From: Solwaraspora sp. WMMA2065
Lineage (GTDB): Bacteria; Actinomycetota; Actinomycetes; Mycobacteriales; Micromonosporaceae
Direction: 5' to 3'
Length of the DNA stretch: 64,000 nucleotides
NCBI RefSeq assembly: GCF_030345075.1
Contig: NZ_CP128361.1
Span: 3,596,001 to 3,660,000 of the forward strand
A program made the translations under genes and the position numbers. The notes beneath the pieces are model-generated. The model worked only from the letters and a program-made list of their open reading frames with translations. It searched no databases and had not been told where the DNA came from. Position 1 is the stretch's first letter. Every line of letters starts with the position of its first letter. Below, one piece after another: positions 24,394 through 32,491 of this stretch.

Positions 24394-25188
24394 ATGTCCG
24401 AAAGCGACTCCGTCCGCGCCGAGTCGGGTGTCTCGGGCGCCGGGCCGGATCCCGCCGGGCCGATTCCGACCGGACCGGCTGCGGCCGGGTACCGGCAGGT
24501 CCGCCGGAACGTGACCGAGCTGCTCACCGCGGGTCCGCCGGACCTGGCTGCGGCCGTACCCGGCTGCCCGGACTGGAGCATCGCGGACCTGGCCAGCCAC
24601 CTGGTCCAGGTCTGTGCCCGGGTGTATGAGCGGATCGCCGCGGGTGAGACGGCGACGGAAGGCACCGGCGGCGGACCGACGCCGGCCGGCATCCAGTTCT
24701 CACTGCTGCCGTCGGACCGCGCGACCGCACCGCTGCCGGCCGGTGGGATCGGCGAGCTCCTCGACGACTGGACGCGGTTGAGCGGGCCGGTCGAGCAGTT
24801 CCTCGGCGAACCGTTCACCGTCCGACGGGGCATTCTCGTAATGGACGCGTTCACCCACGAGTTGGATCTACGCCGGGCGCTCGGGGTGGATCCGCCGGCA
24901 CCGCAGCACCCGGCGCTGCCGATAGCGATGGGCATCTTGGCGAAAGGACTATCGCTGTCGACCCGCAACCGCGGCCTGCCGGCGCTGCGGGTGGAGACCG
25001 ACCTCGGCCAGTGGCCGATCGGCGAGGGTGCGCCCGCGGCCACCGTCGCCGGCTCCTGGCACGACGTCTACCAGGCGATGTCCGGCCGGTTGACCGAGGA
25101 ACGGATCCGCGCGCTGCGCTGGAGCGCGGACCCGGCACCGTGGCTCGCGGCGTTCACCTGGGGACCGTTCGTCGTCCCCGTCCGCTGA
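24394..25188 (+). CDS. Mycothiol-dependent maleylpyruvate isomerase family protein (second copy type)
   Basis: The 264-residue protein opens with a long Gly/Pro/Ala segment and then has the MDMPI N-terminal helices: YRQVRRNVTELLTAGP, WSIADLASHLVQVCARVYERI, and MDAFTHELDLRRALG. The His residues in DLASHL and TFHEL-like positions are those that bind the metal in this family. A C-terminal alpha/beta domain follows. The start has AGGGAGG 8 bases upstream. It shares the transcript direction of the preceding SDR. Because enediynes are triggered or detoxified by thiols, a mycothiol-handling enzyme at this locus may act in self-protection or tailoring. That is inference; the family call is solid. Confidence 0.75.
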   Translation: MSESDSVRAESGVSGAGPDPAGPIPTGPAAAGYRQVRRNVTELLTAGPPDLAAAVPGCPDWSIADLASHLVQVCARVYERIAAGETATEGTGGGPTPAGIQFSLLPSDRATAPLPAGGIGELLDDWTRLSGPVEQFLGEPFTVRRGILVMDAFTHELDLRRALGVDPPAPQHPALPIAMGILAKGLSLSTRNRGLPALRVETDLGQWPIGEGAPAATVAGSWHDVYQAMSGRLTEERIRALRWSADPAPWLAAFTWGPFVVPVR

Positions 25189-25305
25189 CGTCACCGCCCG
25201 ACGTCGCTGGCCGAGGTCGCTGGCCGCTGACACCACCGCCAGGGGCCGTTGCCTCGCCGGCGAACGCAGTGTCACCGCACCGGGTCGGGGGTACTCGTTG
25301 AGCTT

Positions 25306-25341
25306 GATGCCGCAGGTGCATTCTGATGCGCCTGCGGCATC
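25306..25341 (+). terminator. Hairpin terminator between convergent operons
   Basis: Arms 25306-25320 and 25327-25341 pair over 15 bases, with one G-T wobble and a 6-base loop (TTCTGA). It lies between the rightward MDMPI-type gene and the leftward AraC gene and can serve either strand. Confidence 0.7.
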
Positions 25342-25467
25342 ACGTCTTCAGAAGCACCGACGGAAGACGTCGCTGCGGATCCCTCGACCCCGCAGTCGGA
25401 AGCACATGTATCGACGTCGCCCGGCCGGCAGCGTGCGCCACCGGCCGGGTGAGGGCAGACCTTCGGG

Positions 25468-26280
25468 TCACGATCGGATCGCGCCGACCACCCGGGTCCG
25501 CCCGGCGACGCGCCGTTCGTCACGGCCGCGGGACCGACGGCTCCGGGAACCGGTCACGTGCCCGTCGAGTTCGGGCAGTGCGATCAGGATGGGCAGGTCG
25601 AAGACGCCGGTGGCGTGCAGTTCCAGGTCGACGGTGAGATCGGTGCCGACCGTCACCGACAACGGCTCGTGCGCGCCGACCGCGAGCGGACGTCGGGTCG
25701 ATGGGCGGGCGGTGATGTCGTCCAGCGCGATCGCGGCTGCCCTCAGGTACCATTCGCCTTCCGGAACATCGGTGAGCAGGTAGTCGCCGGACGCCTCGAG
25801 GATGTCGCAGGCGGCGGGCAGCCCTTGCACGATCGGGCTGTCGAACACTCCGACGTAGACCTTGACCGGAACGTCGATCGGCGGCAGCACGACCTTTCCG
25901 CTGATCGTGGCAGCTCGCCGGCTGCCGGCCGACCGGGGCTGGGACAACTGTGGGATGCCGTGCTCGGCGAGCCACCGGTAGCGTGCCGGCGAGATGCCGA
26001 CGCTGCGGGTGAACCGACTGATGAAGGTGCCCAGACTGTTGTAGCCGACGGCGTAGGCGATGTCGGTGACGCTCATGTCGGTCTCCAGCAGCAGGTGTTT
26101 CGCCTTGTACAGCCGGATCGCTGTCAGGAAGCGGCCGGGCGACGTGCCCGTCTTGGACCGAAACAATCTGGAAAAGTAAAAACGACTCAGAAAGGCAGAA
26201 TCGGCCATAGCGTCGAGTGAGAGTGGCTCGTGGTAGCGGTCCCACATGATGGCAATAGCCCGTTCGACGGCGTTAGGCAC
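25468..26280 (-). CDS. AraC-family transcriptional regulator with C-terminal Ig-like domain
   Basis: The 270-residue protein has its two helix-turn-helix motifs at the N-terminus (residues about 15-100): LDAMADSAFLSRFYFSRLFR, then MSVTDIAYAVGYNSLGTFISRFTR and GISPARYRWL. This is the reverse of classical AraC, where the DNA-binding part is C-terminal. The remainder, from SGKVVLPPIDVPVKVYVGVFDSP to VDLELHATGVFDLP, is a beta-rich domain resembling a carboxypeptidase-regulatory or Ig-like fold that could bind a ligand. It starts with GTG. It is the only regulator inside the enediyne locus and so is a candidate pathway activator; no target site is assigned. Confidence 0.8.
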   Translation of the reverse strand: MPNAVERAIAIMWDRYHEPLSLDAMADSAFLSRFYFSRLFRSKTGTSPGRFLTAIRLYKAKHLLLETDMSVTDIAYAVGYNSLGTFISRFTRSVGISPARYRWLAEHGIPQLSQPRSAGSRRAATISGKVVLPPIDVPVKVYVGVFDSPIVQGLPAACDILEASGDYLLTDVPEGEWYLRAAAIALDDITARPSTRRPLAVGAHEPLSVTVGTDLTVDLELHATGVFDLPILIALPELDGHVTGSRSRRSRGRDERRVAGRTRVVGAIRS

Positions 26281-26698
26281 TGCGGATCAACTCCATTCGG
26301 CTGTAGACGACGAGGTCGCCTCTCGAACAGTGCGCTCGCGCGCTGGTCACCCACTGCAGATTCCGGGAGCATCGACACAAACCCATTGCCCCAGCTCAGA
26401 GGCACCACCACGCCGCCACCACCCTGGCGGGGTGCGGCGGGAGCGGTACACCGAGGGTAATCGCCAACACGCCGCTTGGCTGCGCGGCGGCTCACGGGAG
26501 GCAGGAAAGTGTCGAACATCGCTCCACCATCTAGGCCCTGACCGGTCCGGATGACTTAAGACCCTACCATAAATCGAGAACAATAAGTGCAGCCAAATTT
26601 CGACTTTCTTGCTCTATCAATGGCCGGGCGCCGATCACCATCCGTAGCGGATACCCGCATTACTCGGCGATACCCTTTCTGTCCGAACGGAATGTCGC
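26281..26698. other. Non-coding gap of 418 bases
   Basis: No convincing gene is seen here. The part nearest 26,560-26,680 is notably A/T-rich. It probably holds the promoter of the leftward AraC gene and the 3' end of the leftward CMD-type transcript. No hairpin or operator stands out. Confidence 0.5.
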
Positions 26699-27745
26699 CT
26701 ACCCCCGCATCGGGAGCAAATTGCCCACCCGCCGGGCCGCCGCCATCGCCGCCCAGGAGGAGAGCTCGACCAGCGTACGGTCGTCGGCGCCGACCTGCCG
26801 GCAGCGCTCGATGACGGCGGGATCCACCTGGTAGGAGGCGAAGGCGACCAGCAGCGCCAGCCGCGCCACCGGCCGCTGGTCGGCGGGCAACGGCGCGATC
26901 AGTTCCTCGACCCAGACCCGACTGATCCCACGTGGCCCGCCACCCCACCGGGCGAGATTGTCCGACACCAGGGCGCGGATGTTCGCCGGCAGCGCGCGGG
27001 CGCCGGCGTCGTCGATCGCGGCGCAGGCCCGCGCGTACGCCTGGGCGACGGTGTCGTTGTCAGCCGCCCAGGACAGGTCGGCGGGCAGGTCGGCGGCGGG
27101 CAGCAGGCCGAGGGCGGCCCCGGGTACGTGCGCCTGACGGGCGGCACCGGCCATCTGACGACCGAGCACCCACAGCACCGGCGGCAGCGTGAACTCCGGC
27201 ACCTTGGGCGGTAGCGGTACGTCACGGAGGAACACGTTCACCATCCGGTTGAGGTAGTGCAACAACACCGCCACACCGACCAGGTCGGCGAGCTGCTCGG
27301 CCGGAAACTGAGGATCGACCGGCCTGCCCGGATGGTCCACCGACATCACCCATTCGACGAAGACGTCCAGTTCCGGGGCGTTCGTCGCGGGCTGGTCGCG
27401 CCGGCCCGGACCGAGCACGGTGAGCGCGCTGTTGTGGATCATGGCGCAGTACGGGCAGGCGTTGCCGGCCGAGACGGCGGTGGCCACCGCCTCCTTGGCC
27501 GCCCGGGACGCCAGCCCGGGCACGATCAACGTCTCGCGCAGCACCAGCCACGCCGCGGCGAGCATCTCAGGTGCCGCAGCATGCAGGGCCACCGGCGGCG
27601 CGAGCACCCCGAAGTCGCCTTCCATCTGTCGGTACACCTGAGACACGAGACCACTCGCCCTTCCTCGCCGCACTGCGGAGACGTAGCGAATCTGAGTCAG
27701 CCCCAGGCCGCTCAGCACCGGACGCATCAGACTTCCCGGCATCAT
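26699..27745 (-). CDS. Carboxymuconolactone decarboxylase/AhpD-family protein, long form
   Basis: The 348-residue protein has NACPYCAMIHNSAL, the AhpD/CMD redox motif with Cys97, Cys100 and His104. The rest is helical, with a second CMD-like half (about residues 200-348, through VARLALLVAFASYQVDPAVIERC). At twice the size of a simple CMD protein it looks like a tandem-domain member. These proteins are peroxidase-like or gamma-lactone-forming enzymes; here the function is open. The start at 27745 is the first of two adjacent ATGs, preceded by GATGAGG. It lies in the enediyne locus and diverges from the 199-residue CMD gene at 28069, across a gap with a CCAAT palindrome. Confidence 0.75.
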   Translation of the reverse strand: MMPGSLMRPVLSGLGLTQIRYVSAVRRGRASGLVSQVYRQMEGDFGVLAPPVALHAAAPEMLAAAWLVLRETLIVPGLASRAAKEAVATAVSAGNACPYCAMIHNSALTVLGPGRRDQPATNAPELDVFVEWVMSVDHPGRPVDPQFPAEQLADLVGVAVLLHYLNRMVNVFLRDVPLPPKVPEFTLPPVLWVLGRQMAGAARQAHVPGAALGLLPAADLPADLSWAADNDTVAQAYARACAAIDDAGARALPANIRALVSDNLARWGGGPRGISRVWVEELIAPLPADQRPVARLALLVAFASYQVDPAVIERCRQVGADDRTLVELSSWAAMAAARRVGNLLPMRG

Positions 27746-28068
27746 GACCTCATCCGTTCCAATTGATTGGTGACAGGCTATCGGTTGATACTGCCACGTA
27801 GCCAGAGCTATCGGAGATCCCGCCCTCCTTTCGCCGGTCTTCAAAATGGTGCGCCGACTAGGCAATCTGGGAGAGCACGACCCCCTGCGGTACATGCCAT
27901 CATGAGGCGACCAAAATGCCTGTCGACCGTTGCCACAGGTGCTGCCCGCTGCGCCGTGTGCCACTGTCGGGGCTGGCACGGCAGGTCTCGCCCCCGGTTC
28001 GGGTCTGGTGTGGAGGGTTGACGCACGGGCAGGCCCGGCACCCGCTCACCCACTGAGGAGAACACTCA
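27746..28068. promoter_or_regulatory. Divergent promoter region of the two CMD/AhpD-type genes
   Basis: This 323-base gap contains no convincing gene. A perfect 12-base palindrome, CCAATTGATTGG at 27759-27770, lies 14 bases upstream of the leftward start codon, a good position for an operator. Promoter boxes were not assigned. Confidence 0.45.
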
Positions 28069-28668
28069 ATGGAAACGACGACAAAGCAGCCGGGAATCCG
28101 GGTCCCGCTGATTGACGAGGAGCACGCCGAAGGCCGCACCGCCGAACTCTACGAGCAGATCAAGGCAGTCACCGGGCTGCCGTTCGTGCCGGACATGTTC
28201 CGGCTCACCTCGACCAATCCTCGGCTGCTCGAGGTGGTCGTCGCCGGCTACGGGGGCATCTTCAAGGGCGACACCCTGCCCCGCGATCTCAAAGAGCTGA
28301 TCTCGGCCTGGACGTCCAAGCTGAACGGCTGCCCGTACTGCGTGGGCACGCACAGCTGGTTCCTCAGCGAGTTCGGTGGCAGCGAGGAGCTGGTCGAGGC
28401 CGTCTCGACCGCCTCGACCGCCGAGGAGCTGCCGGTCGACGAGCGGACCCGGCCGCTGATGAAGCTGGTCGAGAAGGTCAGCACCGGCGCGTACAAGATC
28501 ACCGACGCCGACTGGGAACAGGCCGCCGCCGCCGGCTGGAGCGACGCCGAGATGCTCGAGGCGGTCTTCTGCGCCAGCCTGTTCGCCTTCATCAACCGGC
28601 TGGTCGACGCGACCGGGTTGGGTACGTCAACCGACCGCAGCCGGATCGCCCGACAGGGCGACGAGTGA
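28069..28668 (+). CDS. Carboxymuconolactone decarboxylase/AhpD-family protein
   Basis: The 199-residue protein has NGCPYCVGTHSWFL, the AhpD-type motif with Cys88, Cys91 and His95, and the usual surrounding helices. It starts with ATG after TGAGGAG. The family includes peroxidase-like and lactone-cleaving enzymes and many proteins of unknown function. It is followed 25 bases later by an SDR gene on the same strand, suggesting a two-gene transcript that ends at the hairpin at 29602. Confidence 0.82.
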   Translation: METTTKQPGIRVPLIDEEHAEGRTAELYEQIKAVTGLPFVPDMFRLTSTNPRLLEVVVAGYGGIFKGDTLPRDLKELISAWTSKLNGCPYCVGTHSWFLSEFGGSEELVEAVSTASTAEELPVDERTRPLMKLVEKVSTGAYKITDADWEQAAAAGWSDAEMLEAVFCASLFAFINRLVDATGLGTSTDRSRIARQGDE

Positions 28669-28693
28669 CCTCCGGTCGGAGAGGAGTCCGGTC

Positions 28694-29569
28694 GTGACAC
28701 GATCCCGCGCGATCCTGCTGACCGGTGCGTCGTCGGGCACCGGCATGTCGTCCGGCTCGGGCAAGGCGGCCGCGCTGCGCCTGCACCGAGCCGGCTGGCC
28801 GGTCTACGCCACCGGCCGCAACGTCGACGCGCTGGCCGATCTGGCCGCCGAGGGCATCACCGTGATGCATCTCGACGTCACCGACGAGGAGTCGATGGCC
28901 GCTGCGGTCAAGCGGATCACCGACGAACACGGCGCGGTCGGCACGTTGATCAACAACGCCGCGTACAGCCTCAACGGCACCATCGGGGAGACCCCGATGG
29001 ACGAGGTACGGGCCCAGTTCGAGACGAACGTCTTCGGTCTGTGCCGGCTCACCCAGATGGTCCTGCCCGGGATGCGGGAGCAGGGCGGTGGCCGGGTGGT
29101 GCTGATGTCGTCGATCTTCGGACTGTTCGCGACGCCAGGTCGGGGCTACTACCAGGCCACCAAGCACGCGTTGGAGGCGATCGGCGACTCGCTGCGACAC
29201 GAGGTGGCCCGGTTCGACATCAAGGTGGTGCTGATCGAGCCGTCGCCGATCCTCGGCGGTTTCGTCCCGGACAGCGTCGCCGACCTCGGCATGCAGTCGC
29301 ACGGCAACCCGGCGCTGTACAAGGACTTCTGGGACTACTTCGTACAGTGGCACCAGGCGTACCGGCTCAGCGACAACCCGCCGCTGCGCGGCAAGATGGC
29401 GGTCCGCGCCGAGCATGTAGCCAAGGTCATCGAGACCGCGGTCACCCACCCCAACCCGCGCGTCCGGTACCGACTCGGGATACCCGCCCGGCTGCTGACC
29501 CGGATGCGGGCGACGATCGGTGACCGCAACTGGGACCGGTTCGTCCGCGCGTTCTTCCCCATCCCCTGA
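28694..29569 (+). CDS. Short-chain dehydrogenase/reductase with an expanded nucleotide-binding loop
   Basis: The 291-residue SDR has the catalytic YYQATKHALE (Tyr-x-x-x-Lys), NNAAYSLNGTIGE and MSSIFGLFATPG. Its nucleotide loop is unusual: TGASSGTG is immediately followed by a second MSSGSG copy before the helix KAAALRLHRAGW, so the usual TGxxxGxG run is extended by about six residues through an 18-base near-duplication. This might affect cofactor fit. It starts with GTG after GGAGTCC. Such enzymes reduce or oxidise carbonyl or alcohol groups of small molecules; the substrate is unknown. It ends the rightward CMD-SDR transcript. Confidence 0.85.
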   Translation: MTRSRAILLTGASSGTGMSSGSGKAAALRLHRAGWPVYATGRNVDALADLAAEGITVMHLDVTDEESMAAAVKRITDEHGAVGTLINNAAYSLNGTIGETPMDEVRAQFETNVFGLCRLTQMVLPGMREQGGGRVVLMSSIFGLFATPGRGYYQATKHALEAIGDSLRHEVARFDIKVVLIEPSPILGGFVPDSVADLGMQSHGNPALYKDFWDYFVQWHQAYRLSDNPPLRGKMAVRAEHVAKVIETAVTHPNPRVRYRLGIPARLLTRMRATIGDRNWDRFVRAFFPIP

Positions 29570-29601
29570 CCGTGGCCGTGGGCCGTGGCCATGGCCCACG
29601 A

Positions 29602-29643
29602 ACTGATCGGCGCCGGCGGTCGAAACCGCCGGCGCCGATCAGT
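29602..29643 (+). terminator. Strong hairpin terminator after the CMD-SDR genes
   Basis: A perfect 19-bp stem (arms 29602-29620 and 29625-29643) with a CGAA loop, 33 bases after the SDR stop. A second, shorter dyad (CGTGGGCC/GGCCCACG) lies just before it. The leftward CopC-like gene lies on the other side. Confidence 0.85.
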
Positions 29644-29692
29644 CGGTCCGGCACGTCGACCGCCGGCGTACCCCGTCCCGCTGTCTGATTCG

Positions 29693-30322
29693 TCAGTCAG
29701 GATCGCGGTAGCGCAGTGACGTCGGCCGGCCGTCGCGGGGCCGCAGCCACAGCAGCGCGATCACCACGAACAGCACCAGCCCGTCGATGACCAGCAGGGT
29801 CGCGCTGAATCCGTCGATCTGGTGGGCGTGTTCGGACACCGCGTCGGTACGGGCCTCCCGGGTCGCGGCGTCCAGCGCGGCCGGCGGCACGCCGGTGCCC
29901 ACGCTGAACCGGTAGACGTCAGTCACGTCCGAACCGTCGGGAAACGTCACGTGGTACGCAACGGTGTAGTCACCGTCGGCACCGATCTGCACCGGCTGGT
30001 GCACCCGGTCCGGGGCGACCTGCCGGTAGTCGCCGTCGGTGACCTCGTCGCCGGCGCCGTCGAACACCTCGACGTGAGACAGTTCCGGCTGCACGGTGTC
30101 GGTGAAGGACAGCGTCACGCCGGTCGGCGCGACGCTGAGCGCCGCGCCGACCGGCGGGTCCGCCAGGAGCAGCCTGCCGTCGTCGGCACGGGCGCTGCCG
30201 GGAGTGGCCAGCAGCACCGCGGCGACCACGGCGACGACGCCGGCCACTGCGGCGGCCGCCGCGACGACGCCGGTCAGCCCGAGAGCAGCGGCTGGTACGC
30301 CTGGGCGGGGGTCAGGCCGCAT
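29693..30322 (-). CDS. CopC-domain exported protein with degenerate copper ligands
   Basis: The 209-residue protein has a hydrophobic signal (residues about 8-40, ending GSARA), a CopC-like beta-sandwich (about 42-150) and one C-terminal transmembrane helix (about residues 180-200). The CopC core motif is readable: DPPVGAALSVAPTGVTLSF and VTFPDGSDVTDVYRFSV. In CopC the mature N-terminal His and the DGH-type His bind copper. Here the signal is followed by ADDGRLLLAD and the second site has Ser in place of His, so both ligands are gone. It should therefore not bind copper normally. Its start overlaps the end of the upstream membrane-protein gene by 11 bases, so the two are coupled. Confidence 0.75.
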   Translation of the reverse strand: MRPDPRPGVPAAALGLTGVVAAAAAVAGVVAVVAAVLLATPGSARADDGRLLLADPPVGAALSVAPTGVTLSFTDTVQPELSHVEVFDGAGDEVTDGDYRQVAPDRVHQPVQIGADGDYTVAYHVTFPDGSDVTDVYRFSVGTGVPPAALDAATREARTDAVSEHAHQIDGFSATLLVIDGLVLFVVIALLWLRPRDGRPTSLRYRDPD

Positions 30323-30923
30323 GGGGGGCGAGCGGTCGGACTTCCGACCGGTGGCCGGCACAGCTGCAGCTCATCTGCTCCCGATCCCGCTCGTTCGGGC
30401 GCAGGTGCAGGTACATCGCGATCACCATCGGGATGAAGACCACCGAGTTGTAGAACAGGTGCAGCTCGACGCGGGGCACGATCAACTGCACCACGCTGGT
30501 CACCACCGGCTGGCCGAAGAAGATGGTGCCGGTCTGCGCCTGGATCAGCAGCAGCAGATGTTCGATGTGGTGCCAGAACTGGATGGCCAGTGCGATGGTC
30601 CACCAGGTCCGGGCCCGTCCGGCGAACCCGGGGCGGAGCAGGAACAGGAAGACGAGCATCACGATGGCGTACCCGTAGTGCAGCCACTCGGAGCTGACCA
30701 GCCAGGGGAACCACTGGCCGAGCACGCCCCGGGCCTGCGGCCGGGGGCTGCCGAGCACCCAGATCTGGTACGCCTGGACCAGGTGTTCGGCCCAGTGCGC
30801 GAGGACGACGACGAGGAAACCGTTCAGGGCCAGCTTGTGGTGTGCGCCGTTGAGCCGGGCCACCAGGCCGGGGGAACTGGAGGAAGCGGGATGGGGGGCG
30901 GGATGGGCAGCGGAATGGGCCAT
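30312..30923 (-). CDS. Multi-pass membrane protein of unknown function
   Basis: The 203-residue protein has a Ser/Pro/His-rich N-terminus and four or five hydrophobic segments (near residues 30-50, 78-98, 110-130 and 140-165). A HHIEHLLL helix and FIPMVIAMYLHL near the end are visible. I recognise no family with certainty. It is transcribed leftward into the CopC-like gene with an 11-base overlap, so the two probably act together at the membrane. The start chosen is the ATG of MAHSAAHP, a sensible distance after GGAAGG. Confidence 0.6.
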   Translation of the reverse strand: MAHSAAHPAPHPASSSSPGLVARLNGAHHKLALNGFLVVVLAHWAEHLVQAYQIWVLGSPRPQARGVLGQWFPWLVSSEWLHYGYAIVMLVFLFLLRPGFAGRARTWWTIALAIQFWHHIEHLLLLIQAQTGTIFFGQPVVTSVVQLIVPRVELHLFYNSVVFIPMVIAMYLHLRPNERDREQMSCSCAGHRSEVRPLAPHAA

Positions 30924-31019
30924 TTGACATACCTTCCGTGAGCCAGGCATGACATCCTGTCGCGAAGCTAGCTGGCAACATGACGTCGTGGATATTGGAG
31001 ATTGCCTAGTTGGGCATGT

Positions 31020-32372
31020 TCAGCCGGCGATCCAGTTGGCGTGGAAGCCGCTGGGCACCCGTACCGGCAGGTGCACCACGGCCACCGGCTCACCGGTGAA
31101 GTCGGCGGCGTCGAGCACCACCAGGCTGCTGCGGTCGACCCGGGCGTCGTACACATAGGTGAGCAGCCAGCCGTCATCCTCTGCGCCGACCGGGCCACGC
31201 GGCACGAAGACGGCCTCCCCCGCCTCCCGGTACGGCCCGAAGTCGTGCACCGCCACGTCCCTGCCGTCCAGATCGTGCCGCAGCAGCGCCGAGCCGCCCA
31301 GCGTGCCGGTACCGTCCTGCATCGCCACCGTGTACGCGTACCGGTAGGGGGTCGTCTTGCGCCGGTCGTCGATGCGCGGGAACTCCTGCGGAATGTCGTC
31401 GAGCTGTTCGGCCGCGACGGACCCGCTGGTCAGGTCGAGGGTCCAGCGCCACAGCGTCGGGGCGCACTCACCGGGTGTCCGGCGGTCCCGGTCGAAGACC
31501 CGCTCGTGCCGTACGACGTCGATTACGCACCGGTCGGCGGTCTCGTAGGCGTTCACCGGGTGGAAGACGTAACACGGATCGACCTCGAACCAGCGCACGG
31601 CCGGCCCGGCGGCGGCCCGGGGCAGCAGGCCGATCCGGGCCGGCCGACCAGCGGACCAGGCGTACGGGAACCGGGATCCGGCGTGGGCCAGAGCCGGGTC
31701 GAAGGCGACCGGCAGGTCGAACAGCACGGTGTGCCGGTCGGTCAGGGCCACCGAGTGCATCAGCGGAGTGCCGGCCACCTCGATCCGGGTGCTGTGCCGC
31801 ACCCGGCCGTCCACGCCGACGACCAGGTGTTCGACGTAGGGCAGGTCGTGGTAGTAGGCGACGGCGAACAGCTCCCCGGTGACCGGGTCGGTCTCGGCGT
31901 GCGCGGTGAAGCCGTGCGGCAGGGTCGCGTCGAAGTCCATCCGGGCCACCGAGTCGAGCTCGCCGTCGAGCTCGATCGGCAGGACGCCGGCTTCGCCGAG
32001 CGCGAGGGTACGGCCGGCGTGCCGGATCACGTTGGCGTTGGCGTTGTCGCTCAGCCCGTGCCGGGGGCCGGGGATGGGGAGTTCACCGCGGGTACGGGCG
32101 ACGCTGTCGCTGCGTACCCACCGGTTGCGGTACCACAGCGCCCGACCGTGCCGCAGTCGCACACCGTGCACCATGCCGTCGCCGACCAGCGGGTGGGCCC
32201 GCGGGTCGGATCGGGTCGGGTTGGGGCCGATCCGGACCAGGCAGCCGTCGAGCTCGGCGGGCAACCGACCGCTGACGACCAGGTCGGTGCCGGTCGTCTC
32301 GTGAGCGACGGGACGCCGGTTGTCCCGGCGGACGGTCGCGGGAGTCAGGGGTGAGTGGGTGACGACGCTCAT
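31020..32372 (-). CDS. Carotenoid oxygenase/lignostilbene-dioxygenase family protein
   Basis: The 450-residue protein has the features of the carotenoid cleavage dioxygenase seven-bladed propeller: LVRIGPNPTR near the start, GLSDNANANVIRHAGR, PHGFTAHAETDPVTGELF, HSVALTDRHTVLFD, PCYVFHPVNAYE and the final GFHANWIAG. The four conserved His ligands for non-haem Fe(II) fall in these blocks (TAHAE, HSVAL, VFHPV and GFHAN). Members cleave alkene bonds of carotenoids, apocarotenoids or stilbenes. The start at 32372 is preceded by GGAGG. It diverges from the TetR gene. The CoA-ligase and hydratase/lyase genes nearby make a phenylpropanoid or stilbene substrate plausible; a carotenoid one is the alternative. 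Confidence 0.88.
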   Translation of the reverse strand: MSVVTHSPLTPATVRRDNRRPVAHETTGTDLVVSGRLPAELDGCLVRIGPNPTRSDPRAHPLVGDGMVHGVRLRHGRALWYRNRWVRSDSVARTRGELPIPGPRHGLSDNANANVIRHAGRTLALGEAGVLPIELDGELDSVARMDFDATLPHGFTAHAETDPVTGELFAVAYYHDLPYVEHLVVGVDGRVRHSTRIEVAGTPLMHSVALTDRHTVLFDLPVAFDPALAHAGSRFPYAWSAGRPARIGLLPRAAAGPAVRWFEVDPCYVFHPVNAYETADRCVIDVVRHERVFDRDRRTPGECAPTLWRWTLDLTSGSVAAEQLDDIPQEFPRIDDRRKTTPYRYAYTVAMQDGTGTLGGSALLRHDLDGRDVAVHDFGPYREAGEAVFVPRGPVGAEDDGWLLTYVYDARVDRSSLVVLDAADFTGEPVAVVHLPVRVPSGFHANWIAG

Positions 32373-32411
32373 CGGGGGCCTCCACCGGCCGTACGCGACC
32401 TGGACGGCATC

Positions 32412-32456
32412 GTTACGCACCAGCGTTACGTTTCGCAGTTACGTAACAACGTTATG
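32412..32456. promoter_or_regulatory. Phased GTTACG repeat array (probable TetR operator)
   Basis: The hexamer GTTACG occurs at 32412, 32425 and 32438, and GTTATG at 32451: four copies spaced exactly 13 bases apart. The third copy is also half of a perfect 10-bp palindrome GTTACGTAAC (32438-32447). The array lies between the divergent oxygenase and TetR start codons, only 36 bases from the TetR GTG, where a TetR dimer would repress both promoters. A spacing other than a helical turn makes the arrangement unusual. Confidence 0.6.
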
Positions 32457-32491
32457 TCTCGACGGTACGCCGGGCGTGAGATCATGTCAAT

